Origin: Desulfobacterales bacterium CG2_30_60_27
GTDB lineage: Bacteria > Desulfobacterota > Desulfobulbia > Desulfobulbales > CG2-30-60-27
Length of the DNA: 34,678 bases
Assembly: GCA_001873115.1 (NCBI GenBank)
Contig: MNYK01000075.1
Location: 1-34,678, forward strand
Direction of reading: 5' to 3'
The notes under the pieces were generated by a model. The model made no database searches and was not told the DNA's origin. It saw only the letters and a list, made by a program, of their open reading frames with translations. A program made the position numbers and the translations under genes. Below, one piece after another: positions 26,349 through 33,991 of this stretch (the stretch's first letter is position 1; each line of letters begins with the position of its first letter).

Positions 26349-27601
26349 CCAAGACCACCCCCCTGCGCCTGCTGGTGATCAGCCAGTACTTCTGGCCCGA
26401 GTCCTTCATCATCAACGACCTGGTGCAGGGCCTGGGTGAGCGGGGTTTCCAGGTCACCGTGCTCACCGGCATCCCCAACTACCCGGCGGGCCGCTTCTTC
26501 CCGGGCTACGGCCTCCGGGTTAAGCGGCGGGAAGACTGGCACGGCGTCCGCGTCATCCGGGTGCCCCAGATTCCCCGCGGCCAGGGCAGCGGCCTCGGGC
26601 TGGCCGCCAACTTCCTGTCGTTCGCGCTAGCCGCCAGCCTGCTCGGCCCCCTGCTCTGCCGGGAGCCCTACGACCTGATCCTGGTCTTCGAGCCGTCGCC
26701 AATCACCGTCGGCCTGCCCGCCCTGGTCATGAAAAAACTAAGCAAAGCGCCCATCGCCTTCTGGGTCCAGGACCTCTGGCCAGAGAGCCTGTCAGCCACC
26801 GGCGCGGTGCGCTCCCCCTGGATCCTCAAGCAGGTCGAACGGCTGGTTCGTTTCATCTATAGACATTGCGACCTGATCCTGGCGCAATCCCAGGCCTTCT
26901 TCCCCTCTATCGCAAGCCTCGGGGTGCCGGAAGAACGGCTGCGCTATCTCCCCAATTTCGCCGAGGATCTCTACCAGCCCATGCAATTGCCGCCCGACGC
27001 GCTGGAACAGGCTATGCTGCCTAAGGGGTTCAAGGTGATGTTCGCCGGCAACCTCGGCAAGGCCCAGGATTTCCCCACCATCCTGAAGGCGGCGGCCAGC
27101 CTGCGCGATCACCCCGACATTCACTGGCTCATCCTGGGCGACGGCCGGCAACGCGCCTGGATCGAGGAAGAGATCAAGGCCTTGGGCCTGCAAGCATCGG
27201 TCCACCTGCTGGGCCGCCACCCCAAGGAGAGCATGCCCCGTTTCTTCAGCCTGGCCGACGCCCTCCTGGTCACCCTGAAAAAAGACCCCATCTTCGCCCT
27301 CACCATACCGGCCAAGGTGCAAGCCTACCTGGCCTGCGCCAAACCAATAATCGCCGCCCTGGACGGCGAAGGCGCCCGGATCGTCACCGAGGCCAAGGCC
27401 GGCCTGGCCGTGCCCGCCGAAAACCCGGAGGCCCTGGCCAAGGCCGTGCTTTCCCTGGCCGCCATAGACGAGGGACAACGGCAGGCCATGGGCCACAACG
27501 GCCGCACCTGCTTTGCACAAAATTTCGACCGCACCATGCTCCTGGACCGCCTGACCGGCTGGCTGCGGGCCATGCCCACGGCCGACCAGTTACATGGTTA
27601 G
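26345..27601 (+). CDS. WbuB-like GT4 family glycosyltransferase
   Basis: The 418-residue protein is a GT-B fold glycosyltransferase. The N-terminal acceptor domain has ISQYFWPESFIINDLVQGL and TGIPNYPAGRFFPGYG, typical of WbuB-like enzymes. The C-terminal donor domain has VMFAGNLGKAQDFPTILKA, WLILGDGRQ and the family-4 stretch TIPAKVQAYLACAKPIIAAL followed by GEGARIV. Such enzymes add sugars, often N-acetyl-fucosamine or similar residues, to lipid-linked polysaccharide precursors. Here no other polysaccharide genes are visible, so the acceptor cannot be named. It overlaps the DUF445 gene by 4 bp and is last of that unit before the BREX locus. Confidence 0.9.
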   Translation: MTKTTPLRLLVISQYFWPESFIINDLVQGLGERGFQVTVLTGIPNYPAGRFFPGYGLRVKRREDWHGVRVIRVPQIPRGQGSGLGLAANFLSFALAASLLGPLLCREPYDLILVFEPSPITVGLPALVMKKLSKAPIAFWVQDLWPESLSATGAVRSPWILKQVERLVRFIYRHCDLILAQSQAFFPSIASLGVPEERLRYLPNFAEDLYQPMQLPPDALEQAMLPKGFKVMFAGNLGKAQDFPTILKAAASLRDHPDIHWLILGDGRQRAWIEEEIKALGLQASVHLLGRHPKESMPRFFSLADALLVTLKKDPIFALTIPAKVQAYLACAKPIIAALDGEGARIVTEAKAGLAVPAENPEALAKAVLSLAAIDEGQRQAMGHNGRTCFAQNFDRTMLLDRLTGWLRAMPTADQLHG

Positions 27602-27653
27602 CATACGGCCTATAATGGCGCGACCCCAGTCCAATTGGGGGATACAGAGCAAG

Positions 27654-27708
27654 AAGGGGTCAGGTCTGGACCTTGGACAAAATGTCCCGAGGTCAGACCT
27701 GACCCTTT
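27654..27708. repeat. 55-bp near-perfect hairpin (GGGGTCAGGTCTG type)
   Basis: AAGGGGTCAGGTCTG (27654-27668) pairs with CAGACCTGACCCTTT (27694-27708), with one mismatch. Pairing continues inward with a one-base bulge to GGACA/TGTCC around an A-rich loop. It stands between the convergent glycosyltransferase and brxL genes. It resembles REP-type elements often seen near IS200-like transposases; it could also terminate transcription from either side, though there is no T-tract. Confidence 0.8.
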
Positions 27709-27757
27709 CCCTTTCCTGAAGAGTTGCTCATAAAAATTGCTTACCACATGAGAACAT

Positions 27758-29806
27758 TCATTCCACCATTGCTTTCAGCAAAGCGTCCCTGGCATCCAAA
27801 TAGAACTGAATGTCGATCTTGGTAGCCATGTCGTCGGAGAGGTCAAACAACTGGCGGCGGCACGCCACCGGCATCAGTAGGGCGGTCGCTCCTTTTTCAA
27901 CGGCGATCTCAGCAATGGACACCGGGTTGTGGACCGGTTCGATAGAGCCACCAAGGTTGATCTCACCAACGATAATGAGGCCACCTCGCACGCTCTTCTT
28001 CAAGAGTGAGGTGCAAAGAGCAACCAAAGAGGCCATCCCGAGTTTGGCCCCTGATTTGGATGCATCAAAGGCGCGGAGCTGGGCCGTGAACTCGTGGTGG
28101 CGGGGATCTTTGTCCCCCACCAGTTGCAGCGACCGGGCATAGAGGTTCTGTTCCGCAAAGCCCATGCTTTCCCTGAAAGCAGTAGGAACCGGTTTGTTGA
28201 GGATCTTCACGCCAGAGCCGGGGCCTTCGTTGATTTCGATGCGATAGAGGCCCGGGTGCTCTTCGCCACCGCCGGGGCTAATACTCCACACCTGACCAGG
28301 CTCCAGCGGATCGCCACCGATGCTGTTTTCACTTTGCAGTTCCGGGGTGGAGACAAACTTTTCGACTCCGTCCGTACCCATCACATAGCTAAAATGGGTA
28401 TTGCGAAACTCCGCCGCGCCGATGCGCTTTTGCTGTTCCTTAACCCGCCGGCGAGCTTCCAGGGCGATCCTCACCGCCCATTCCAGATCTTCTTCGGGGA
28501 TGTCATTAGCGGTGCCAGGGTGCATCAGCTTGATCAGCCCGCTGACAGTCTTGTTCACCGCATTGGTATCACGGCCGGAAAGGGCGCCACCAAAGAACAC
28601 TCTGTTCTGCAGCAGACTGATTCGGCTCTGGTTGCGTGATTGACTCCAGCATTCCGACAGAAAATCGCTGACCAGGCCAAAATGGTTGGTGAGCAGTTCC
28701 TTGCTGATCTTAGGTACATCCCAGCCGGGGAGAAAGGCATGAATCCGATCCATGAAGGCGGTATCATCGCGCATTTCCGGGGGCATCGGTCCCAGCAGGT
28801 GGCCGATGCGTTGTTGATGCTCGACATCGACATCGAAATTGCCGATCAGGACAATACTGCCGTCGGCGCGAATACTTTCCTTGCCCCGGCTGAACTCGCC
28901 AGACTCCATATAGCCCTTCATGATGTTTACACCGTCCTTCTGGTCGAAGGAGACCCCGGAGACCTCATCGAAGCAGACCACGTCATACTGGCAGACCAGT
29001 CCCCGCTGGCCCGTCGAGTTATTGACAAACATCCTGGCCACCGTGGCCTTACCGCCTGAAATCAGGTGGGCGTAAGGTGAAACCTGCTGGAAAAGATGGC
29101 TCTTGCCAGTCCCCCTGGGACCAAGTTCCACCAAGTTGTAGTTGCGCTCAACGAAGGGAACCATGCGCAGCAACAAGGCATTTTTCTGCCGTTCGGTCAA
29201 CCCCGCCGGCTCAATACCAATGGAACGCAGGAGAAAATCCTTCCACTCCTCGGAACTGAAACTTTTTCTGGCCTCGGCCAGGATATCCAGGACGTCCCGC
29301 TTGGAAAGCTGGATCTCCCGCAGGGAATGCACTCCGAAAGGCCGGCCGTTCTTCTCTTGGGCAATGATGGAATCATAGGCCAGAGAGATCTCGGCGTAAA
29401 AGCCGCCGGTCAGCATTCTCTCATGCTTGCTGACCAGTTCCGCCTCAATGCGGGCATCGGTCAGACGAAGGCTGGGGATGGTAGCCAGATATGAATCGGT
29501 CTTGGCATCGAGACGAGCGGTGATCAGGTCGATAATTTTTACCGGCCCATTTTCCCTGGCGCGGGACTTGAAGAGCTCTTCATCGCCGGCCTTTACAGTC
29601 CTGTCCTGCAATTGCCTCTGAACAATTTCCAACCCTTCCGCAATCTCATCCTGGTCGGTGCTGGCGCAGTAGCGGCCCAACAGAAATTCCACCACATAGG
29701 TGGGGACCGGAAACTGGCGGCTGAAGGTCCGCACCAGATCTTTCCGGACCAGATACCCTTCCAGTGTCGAGGCTGCTTTTTGATCGATCTGATCCAGGGT
29801 GATCAT
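27758..29806 (-). CDS. brxL: BREX type 1 protein BrxL
   Basis: The 682-residue protein is the Lon-like AAA+ component of BREX phage defence. The N-terminal helical region resembles BrxL (DQKAASTLEGYLVRKDLV). The AAA+ core has Walker A GPRGTGKS at 229-236 and Walker B VCFDEVSG with Asp280-Glu281, then VLIGNFDVDVEHQQR. The C-terminal part (about 580-682) has the Lon S16 fold (GGLIIVGEINLGGSIEPV, ATALLMPVACRRQL), but my alignment puts Lys588 at the Lon catalytic serine position and no lysine at the GGLKEK site, so protease activity looks unlikely. It starts 4 bp inside the pglZ stop and is the last gene of the unit. Confidence 0.95.
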   Translation of the reverse strand: MITLDQIDQKAASTLEGYLVRKDLVRTFSRQFPVPTYVVEFLLGRYCASTDQDEIAEGLEIVQRQLQDRTVKAGDEELFKSRARENGPVKIIDLITARLDAKTDSYLATIPSLRLTDARIEAELVSKHERMLTGGFYAEISLAYDSIIAQEKNGRPFGVHSLREIQLSKRDVLDILAEARKSFSSEEWKDFLLRSIGIEPAGLTERQKNALLLRMVPFVERNYNLVELGPRGTGKSHLFQQVSPYAHLISGGKATVARMFVNNSTGQRGLVCQYDVVCFDEVSGVSFDQKDGVNIMKGYMESGEFSRGKESIRADGSIVLIGNFDVDVEHQQRIGHLLGPMPPEMRDDTAFMDRIHAFLPGWDVPKISKELLTNHFGLVSDFLSECWSQSRNQSRISLLQNRVFFGGALSGRDTNAVNKTVSGLIKLMHPGTANDIPEEDLEWAVRIALEARRRVKEQQKRIGAAEFRNTHFSYVMGTDGVEKFVSTPELQSENSIGGDPLEPGQVWSISPGGGEEHPGLYRIEINEGPGSGVKILNKPVPTAFRESMGFAEQNLYARSLQLVGDKDPRHHEFTAQLRAFDASKSGAKLGMASLVALCTSLLKKSVRGGLIIVGEINLGGSIEPVHNPVSIAEIAVEKGATALLMPVACRRQLFDLSDDMATKIDIQFYLDARDALLKAMVE

Positions 29807-32136
29807 TCGATACCTCCACCAATCATTGTATTCGCTTGGGCCACCAAGCCGCCGTTGTCATCAACCACGACCAGGGTGGCCTCTTGGCCCAGCAGATCCT
29901 CGTCTTCCACTACCACCGAGGCAGTCCCGTGACCCTTCAGAGCCTTTGCTTTCTTGCCCAAGAGAACACTGGACTTGGCATCGCCAGCCTGCATGCGGAG
30001 GTCTATCGCCAATCCTGAAGAATCGCCTTCCACCGCGACCGAGCAGCGCAAGCCCTTCCAGACTACATCGGTGATTTCCACCAGGGCCAACGATCCCGCC
30101 CCGACTGTGCCGGTGACCGTAAGTTCGAGGGTCAGACATTCCTGCAGGCTCAAACCGCCATGGGCATACTCTTCACCCCTCCTGAAACAACTCACCCCAT
30201 CAGCCAGGGCGAAGTGCAGGTCCGGATTCCAGTACCAGGGGTACATTTTTTCCTCTGTTGTGGCGCCCGATTTGAGCGCGGCACAGCGTCCCCATTTGCT
30301 ATCGGCCAGGCAGGCCGCCAATTCGGTTTTTGGCAAGCCGCCGGGCATCAACAACCAGCCGTGGTCAGTAACAACCCGGACGCCCTTCCAGCCCGCCGCC
30401 AGCAACGCTAGAATCCGTCCACTGATCTCCTCCAGCAATAGACCGAGGTGTCTGGCCAGTTTCCATCCTCGGTCATGTCCCTCATGATCGATATCACCGA
30501 ACTCACACCAGCCATGGCCATGGCCGGCACCGTTATCTCCCCGCTCAAGAAATTGCCAGCCCTTATCTACTATGGTTTTGCGCAGCAGATAGGCGGTAAT
30601 CGGCTCAAAATTGTAGCCGCCCGGCTCCTCGCTCACCTGGTTTGATCCCAGAATTGGCGCCACCGCCGGCTTGCCGGTCCCGGTAACGCTGGGCAGGGGT
30701 ACCCAACAGGGGCGCTCAGAGACGATACAACCCTTGTTCTCCAGCAGCGCCAGCAGCCGTTTGGCGGTATCAAAGCGGAGCCCGTCCACAAACAGGAGGC
30801 ATTCGCCTTCCTTGTATGGGGCGGCCTTCAAGGAAGCGAGCGTGCCCCCCGGATACGAACTATTGTGGACCACTTGCTGTAAGTGACGAGCCGACTCTTC
30901 AGCCCAGGGAAGATATACAGCCCGGATGGCTGTGGTGACTACTGCCAAATCAGCCTCTGTTTCCACTTCGGCCAGCGCTCTGATTACAGCATCATCGGCC
31001 CGCCAGCCGTTACCGCGATAGCCGGCGGCCAGGTCTTCGACAGTGCCGGCGGCAAGGCCATTCCTGGTAACCTCGGCCAGAATTGCCAGGTGACCCAAGG
31101 CCTTTGCCAAGGGGGCCTCGCCAAGTTCAGCCCAGACCAGGGAGCGGCGGTTGCCATGCTGCCGTTCCAAGGACAAGAGTCTTTCCCTGCTCTCGTGCAC
31201 AGGAACATCACGCAAGCCCTGAAGTTCCTTGTGAAGCATTTTCTCTTTGGCGTCGTTCCATTGCGGCCAGCCACCGTGGGTTATCTCGTTGGCAAAAAGA
31301 TTGGGTGGTGGCATGGAGCTTTGCCGGATGCGGGCCGGGATATTGGGATAGCGCCTGGGGGCTTCGCAAAAGCGCTCCCATATAGCTTTCCAAGGGCCTT
31401 CATGCATTGCCAGTCGGGCGGCGCCAGCCAGTACGCCATCATTTTGCGGGTCAAAGGCAAACTGCGATTTGCAGACCTCGACAAAGGCCGGCCACTCATT
31501 TTCACTGCGACCGGCTCGAAAAGCATCCCCCTGATCCAGCCATTGCAAGAGATCCCGTACCGGATCTCCCCCGGTCAGCAGGGTATTGAAGTAGTCCTTG
31601 TCAAGCCTTTTGCCGTTAAGAAGGACCACCTCTTCGTCCAGCAAAAGGTAGAGGGCCAATTGCATGGCATTCTTGGCGTCATTGTCCTGAGCCACATCGA
31701 GGCCCAGACCACCTTGGTCAGTCTTGAGAAAGGCCAGAATGGTCCAATCCTTGCCATTAAGCTGCGACCAGATCGCGCCACGATACTGCAACTCGGCCAG
31801 AGCTTTCAGATGCTCCGGGCATCCTTCCACCGCCCGCAGATCCTGCCGGCTTACTCCCGGCAGATAAAAAATTGGCGTGCGGTCAGAGGGCAGATCAACA
31901 CCCTTCGCTGCCCCAGCAATAACACAGCGCAACCAGATGGCCGGCCCGGTCCGCTTCTCCGGGGCATAATCGCCAAGAACCAATAGTTCGGGCATTTCCT
32001 CCTGCAAACGGGGGATCACCGCTTCCCATTGCCGGTCCTTGTCCGGCCAGAGGATACAGGCCGGGGCCACCTGCACGTCGGGGTTAAATACGGCGGCGTC
32101 TCGCACGGACTTGAGGAGATGGTTAATAACTCTCAT
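29803..32136 (-). CDS. pglZ: BREX type 1 phosphatase-fold protein PglZ (type B)
   Basis: The 777-residue protein is the PglZ component of BREX, with an alkaline-phosphatase-superfamily domain. The N-terminal block APACILWPDKDRQWEAV and GPAIWLRCV is characteristic of PglZ type B. In the core, LLFVDGLRFD (Asp451) and VVTDHGWLLMPGGLPK (Asp591-His592) supply probable metal ligands, and SVTGTGKP (from 483) the likely nucleophile loop. ATG codons also occur in frame at 32148 and 32172; the last has GGAGG very close by, but the family N-terminus fits 32136 best. The gene overlaps brxL by 4 bp. The gap of 191 bp to the TOPRIM-like gene contains inverted repeats. Confidence 0.93.
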   Translation of the reverse strand: MRVINHLLKSVRDAAVFNPDVQVAPACILWPDKDRQWEAVIPRLQEEMPELLVLGDYAPEKRTGPAIWLRCVIAGAAKGVDLPSDRTPIFYLPGVSRQDLRAVEGCPEHLKALAELQYRGAIWSQLNGKDWTILAFLKTDQGGLGLDVAQDNDAKNAMQLALYLLLDEEVVLLNGKRLDKDYFNTLLTGGDPVRDLLQWLDQGDAFRAGRSENEWPAFVEVCKSQFAFDPQNDGVLAGAARLAMHEGPWKAIWERFCEAPRRYPNIPARIRQSSMPPPNLFANEITHGGWPQWNDAKEKMLHKELQGLRDVPVHESRERLLSLERQHGNRRSLVWAELGEAPLAKALGHLAILAEVTRNGLAAGTVEDLAAGYRGNGWRADDAVIRALAEVETEADLAVVTTAIRAVYLPWAEESARHLQQVVHNSSYPGGTLASLKAAPYKEGECLLFVDGLRFDTAKRLLALLENKGCIVSERPCWVPLPSVTGTGKPAVAPILGSNQVSEEPGGYNFEPITAYLLRKTIVDKGWQFLERGDNGAGHGHGWCEFGDIDHEGHDRGWKLARHLGLLLEEISGRILALLAAGWKGVRVVTDHGWLLMPGGLPKTELAACLADSKWGRCAALKSGATTEEKMYPWYWNPDLHFALADGVSCFRRGEEYAHGGLSLQECLTLELTVTGTVGAGSLALVEITDVVWKGLRCSVAVEGDSSGLAIDLRMQAGDAKSSVLLGKKAKALKGHGTASVVVEDEDLLGQEATLVVVDDNGGLVAQANTMIGGGIE

Positions 32137-32196
32137 TTTTAAGTCCATTTCTTTCGCAGTGCGTAACCACATCCCCTCCGTAACATTTTTTTTGCA

Positions 32197-32230
32197 CAGT
32201 AACTTTTCTGATGTTACTGATGCAGCATCA
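32197..32230. promoter_or_regulatory. Two adjacent inverted repeats before pglZ
   Basis: CAGTAAC (32197-32203) and GTTACTG (32213-32219) are a perfect 7-bp inverted repeat with a 9-bp spacer. It overlaps by two bases the palindrome TGATGCAGCATCA at 32218-32230. The pair lies about 60 to 95 bases upstream of the chosen pglZ start. It may be an operator or a leader hairpin. A TTGACA box on the minus strand (32308-32303) lies upstream, but I see no matching -10 box. Confidence 0.4.
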
Positions 32231-32327
32231 ATGGAGCCACTCGGGTAATGGCAGAAGATAAAAGGGCAAGTCCTGTACGGCGGGTTTTAATATTGGCTTT
32301 TTTGTCAACGGTGTTCCTCACGACGAT

Positions 32328-32885
32328 TCAGGCCAAGAGCGTTGCTATTCTAAGATTGAACTCGTGGCATGCTGCTGACAAGGACTCTGGTGCATCTTCG
32401 GAAAGCCCTGTCGTCTTGCACATTTTCAGCAATTTTTGAACTGCCGGTTTGCATAGGCGCTCTTTCTCCAGTTTCCGGTAAGTGTCCTTCTCGTTTACCG
32501 GATTGTCGGCCAGATAATGAATCCATGTTTCGATATTTCGTTTCGGAACGGCAATTGCCACTGCATCGTCGTCCCCTCGGAACTGAACTTGTTTCGCGTT
32601 GCATTCCGCTTCAAAGTCATTTATTCGATCTTGCACTTCTCTCTCATCGGCGTCGATCATCACGATTAATCCAGACGCCGCCCTCAATCTCCTTTGCCGA
32701 TAAACCTTGATTTCGCTGGGAAACTTTTCCCTTACCCACTGTTCAGCGGAACCCTTGGCCGAAGGGCTTTTTTCAACCCTCAACTCCCTGGTATTCCAAC
32801 CCATGCCTGCCAGAAATCGCCTTGTAAAGGCTTCTTGTTGGGAATCTTCGCAGAGGAGGACAATCTTTACCCGTCGCGAACTCAT
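32328..32885 (-). CDS. TOPRIM-like nuclease candidate in BREX locus
   Basis: The 185-residue protein shows a TOPRIM-like pattern: a beta-strand with a following acidic residue, VKIVLLCEDSQQEAF (Glu13), and a second strand ending in the DxD motif GLIVMIDADE (Asp78, Asp80). A later block, AIAVPKRNIETWIHYL, resembles the C-terminal part of DUF4276 or RloB-like proteins. TOPRIM folds in defence systems (OLD, Gabija, PARIS, RloB) cut nucleic acids with an ATPase partner. Its ATG overlaps the stop of the AAA ATPase gene by 4 bp, so the two are most likely a functional pair. It is clearly more AT-rich than the haem and nadE genes. The fold call is from motifs only; nuclease activity is inference. 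Confidence 0.7.
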   Translation of the reverse strand: MSSRRVKIVLLCEDSQQEAFTRRFLAGMGWNTRELRVEKSPSAKGSAEQWVREKFPSEIKVYRQRRLRAASGLIVMIDADEREVQDRINDFEAECNAKQVQFRGDDDAVAIAVPKRNIETWIHYLADNPVNEKDTYRKLEKERLCKPAVQKLLKMCKTTGLSEDAPESLSAACHEFNLRIATLLA

Positions 32886-33991
32886 TCAGTCCACCCCCTG
32901 GCGATTTGCCCGGAAAGACTCAAACCCTCCTCAACTCGTTCTGGCATTTTCTTTACACGGGTTGGTCCCAAGGGATCTCGCTCAATCCATTTACCACATT
33001 CCGGCCCGAGATAATCGATCAGTTCGGGATGATGGCTGATTATTACCGCCTGGGGAAAACCCTCTCCGCAGGCGTCATTCAGTGCCATGAGCCAAGGTTG
33101 AATTTCCGGCAGCGAGACGTAATTCTCCGGTTCGTCAAGAAAGACAGTGTGCCCAAGATCTTGAAGGCCGAGCAGAAGCGAGTAGAGGACAATCATGACT
33201 CGTTGCCCATCTGATATTTGCTCAAAATCGAAAAAGATTGGGGTAGTGCTTTGGTCAGCGCTGGTGAAACCGACTTTCAATATTTTATGCTTTCCGGCCT
33301 GCTCCAGTTTAAAGGCGTGAAAGCCTGGGATGGTAGCACGCAATTGTTCTGTCAACTGAAAGATCTTGTCCTGATGTTCCTGGGAGATGTATCTGTACCA
33401 GGAAGCGAAGTTGGTGCCATCGCGGTTGAGCCAGTCCGATTCTTCGTCGCTTTCGGAAATCATGGCCTTTGGCTGGAGGCTGACAACGAACAGCATCTCG
33501 ACCCACTTTTTGAACCAAGTCAGTTTTTTATTGTCCGGCCTCGGTATTATTGTGGCCAGGGCCGAAATGGACCAATCAAAGGAATAAACCGGGCCAGGCA
33601 CGTGATCATCGTGATAAAGGTTCACATAGCCTTGTTTGAACTCGAACAGTGGCTTGCCATTAAACAGGAGATGTTCGAGTTCAATACGCTCCTTCTTTAT
33701 ACCGGTGTTGTGAGAGATAACCAATTTGTAGGAAAACAGGCCATCTTCGCCCTGTACATCGAGTTCGAAGGACTGTTCAGTCTTGTTGACCCAGGCGGTG
33801 AGGTCTTCCGGTGGAAAAACTTCGCTGATTTTGATGTTGTCCACGATAAGGTGGCGAATCCTATAGATCAGATCGAAAAGGGTTGACTTGCCTCCACCAT
33901 TTGGCCCCATCAATAGGGTCAACTCGTTAAATTCCATCTCGAAGTTAACCAGGCAACGATAGTTGCTTGCATACAGTCTCTTGAGCATCAT
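32882..33991 (-). CDS. AAA15/OLD-like ABC-type ATPase in BREX locus
   Basis: The 369-residue protein is an RecF/SMC-like ATPase of the kind used in defence modules. It starts MMLKRLYASNYRCLVNFEMEF, with Walker A GPNGGGKST at 29-37, an ABC-type signature ISDGQRVMI at 259-267, Walker B VFLDEPENYVSLP with Asp286-Glu287, and the switch histidines in VIISHHPELIDYL. There is no nuclease domain fused to it, so the TOPRIM-like gene directly downstream likely supplies that role. Its start overlaps the pglX stop by 4 bp; either of two adjacent ATG codons may be used. Its base composition is more AT-rich than the pglX tail and pglZ, which suggests insertion into the BREX operon. Confidence 0.85.
   Translation of the reverse strand: MMLKRLYASNYRCLVNFEMEFNELTLLMGPNGGGKSTLFDLIYRIRHLIVDNIKISEVFPPEDLTAWVNKTEQSFELDVQGEDGLFSYKLVISHNTGIKKERIELEHLLFNGKPLFEFKQGYVNLYHDDHVPGPVYSFDWSISALATIIPRPDNKKLTWFKKWVEMLFVVSLQPKAMISESDEESDWLNRDGTNFASWYRYISQEHQDKIFQLTEQLRATIPGFHAFKLEQAGKHKILKVGFTSADQSTTPIFFDFEQISDGQRVMIVLYSLLLGLQDLGHTVFLDEPENYVSLPEIQPWLMALNDACGEGFPQAVIISHHPELIDYLGPECGKWIERDPLGPTRVKKMPERVEEGLSLSGQIARGWTE

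Noticed and set aside
32248-32439. 63-codon plus-strand frame with a hydrophobic N-terminus
   Set aside because: Its second half is antisense to the end of the TOPRIM-like gene and it has no good ribosome-binding site. The hydrophobic run is curious, but nothing else supports a gene.
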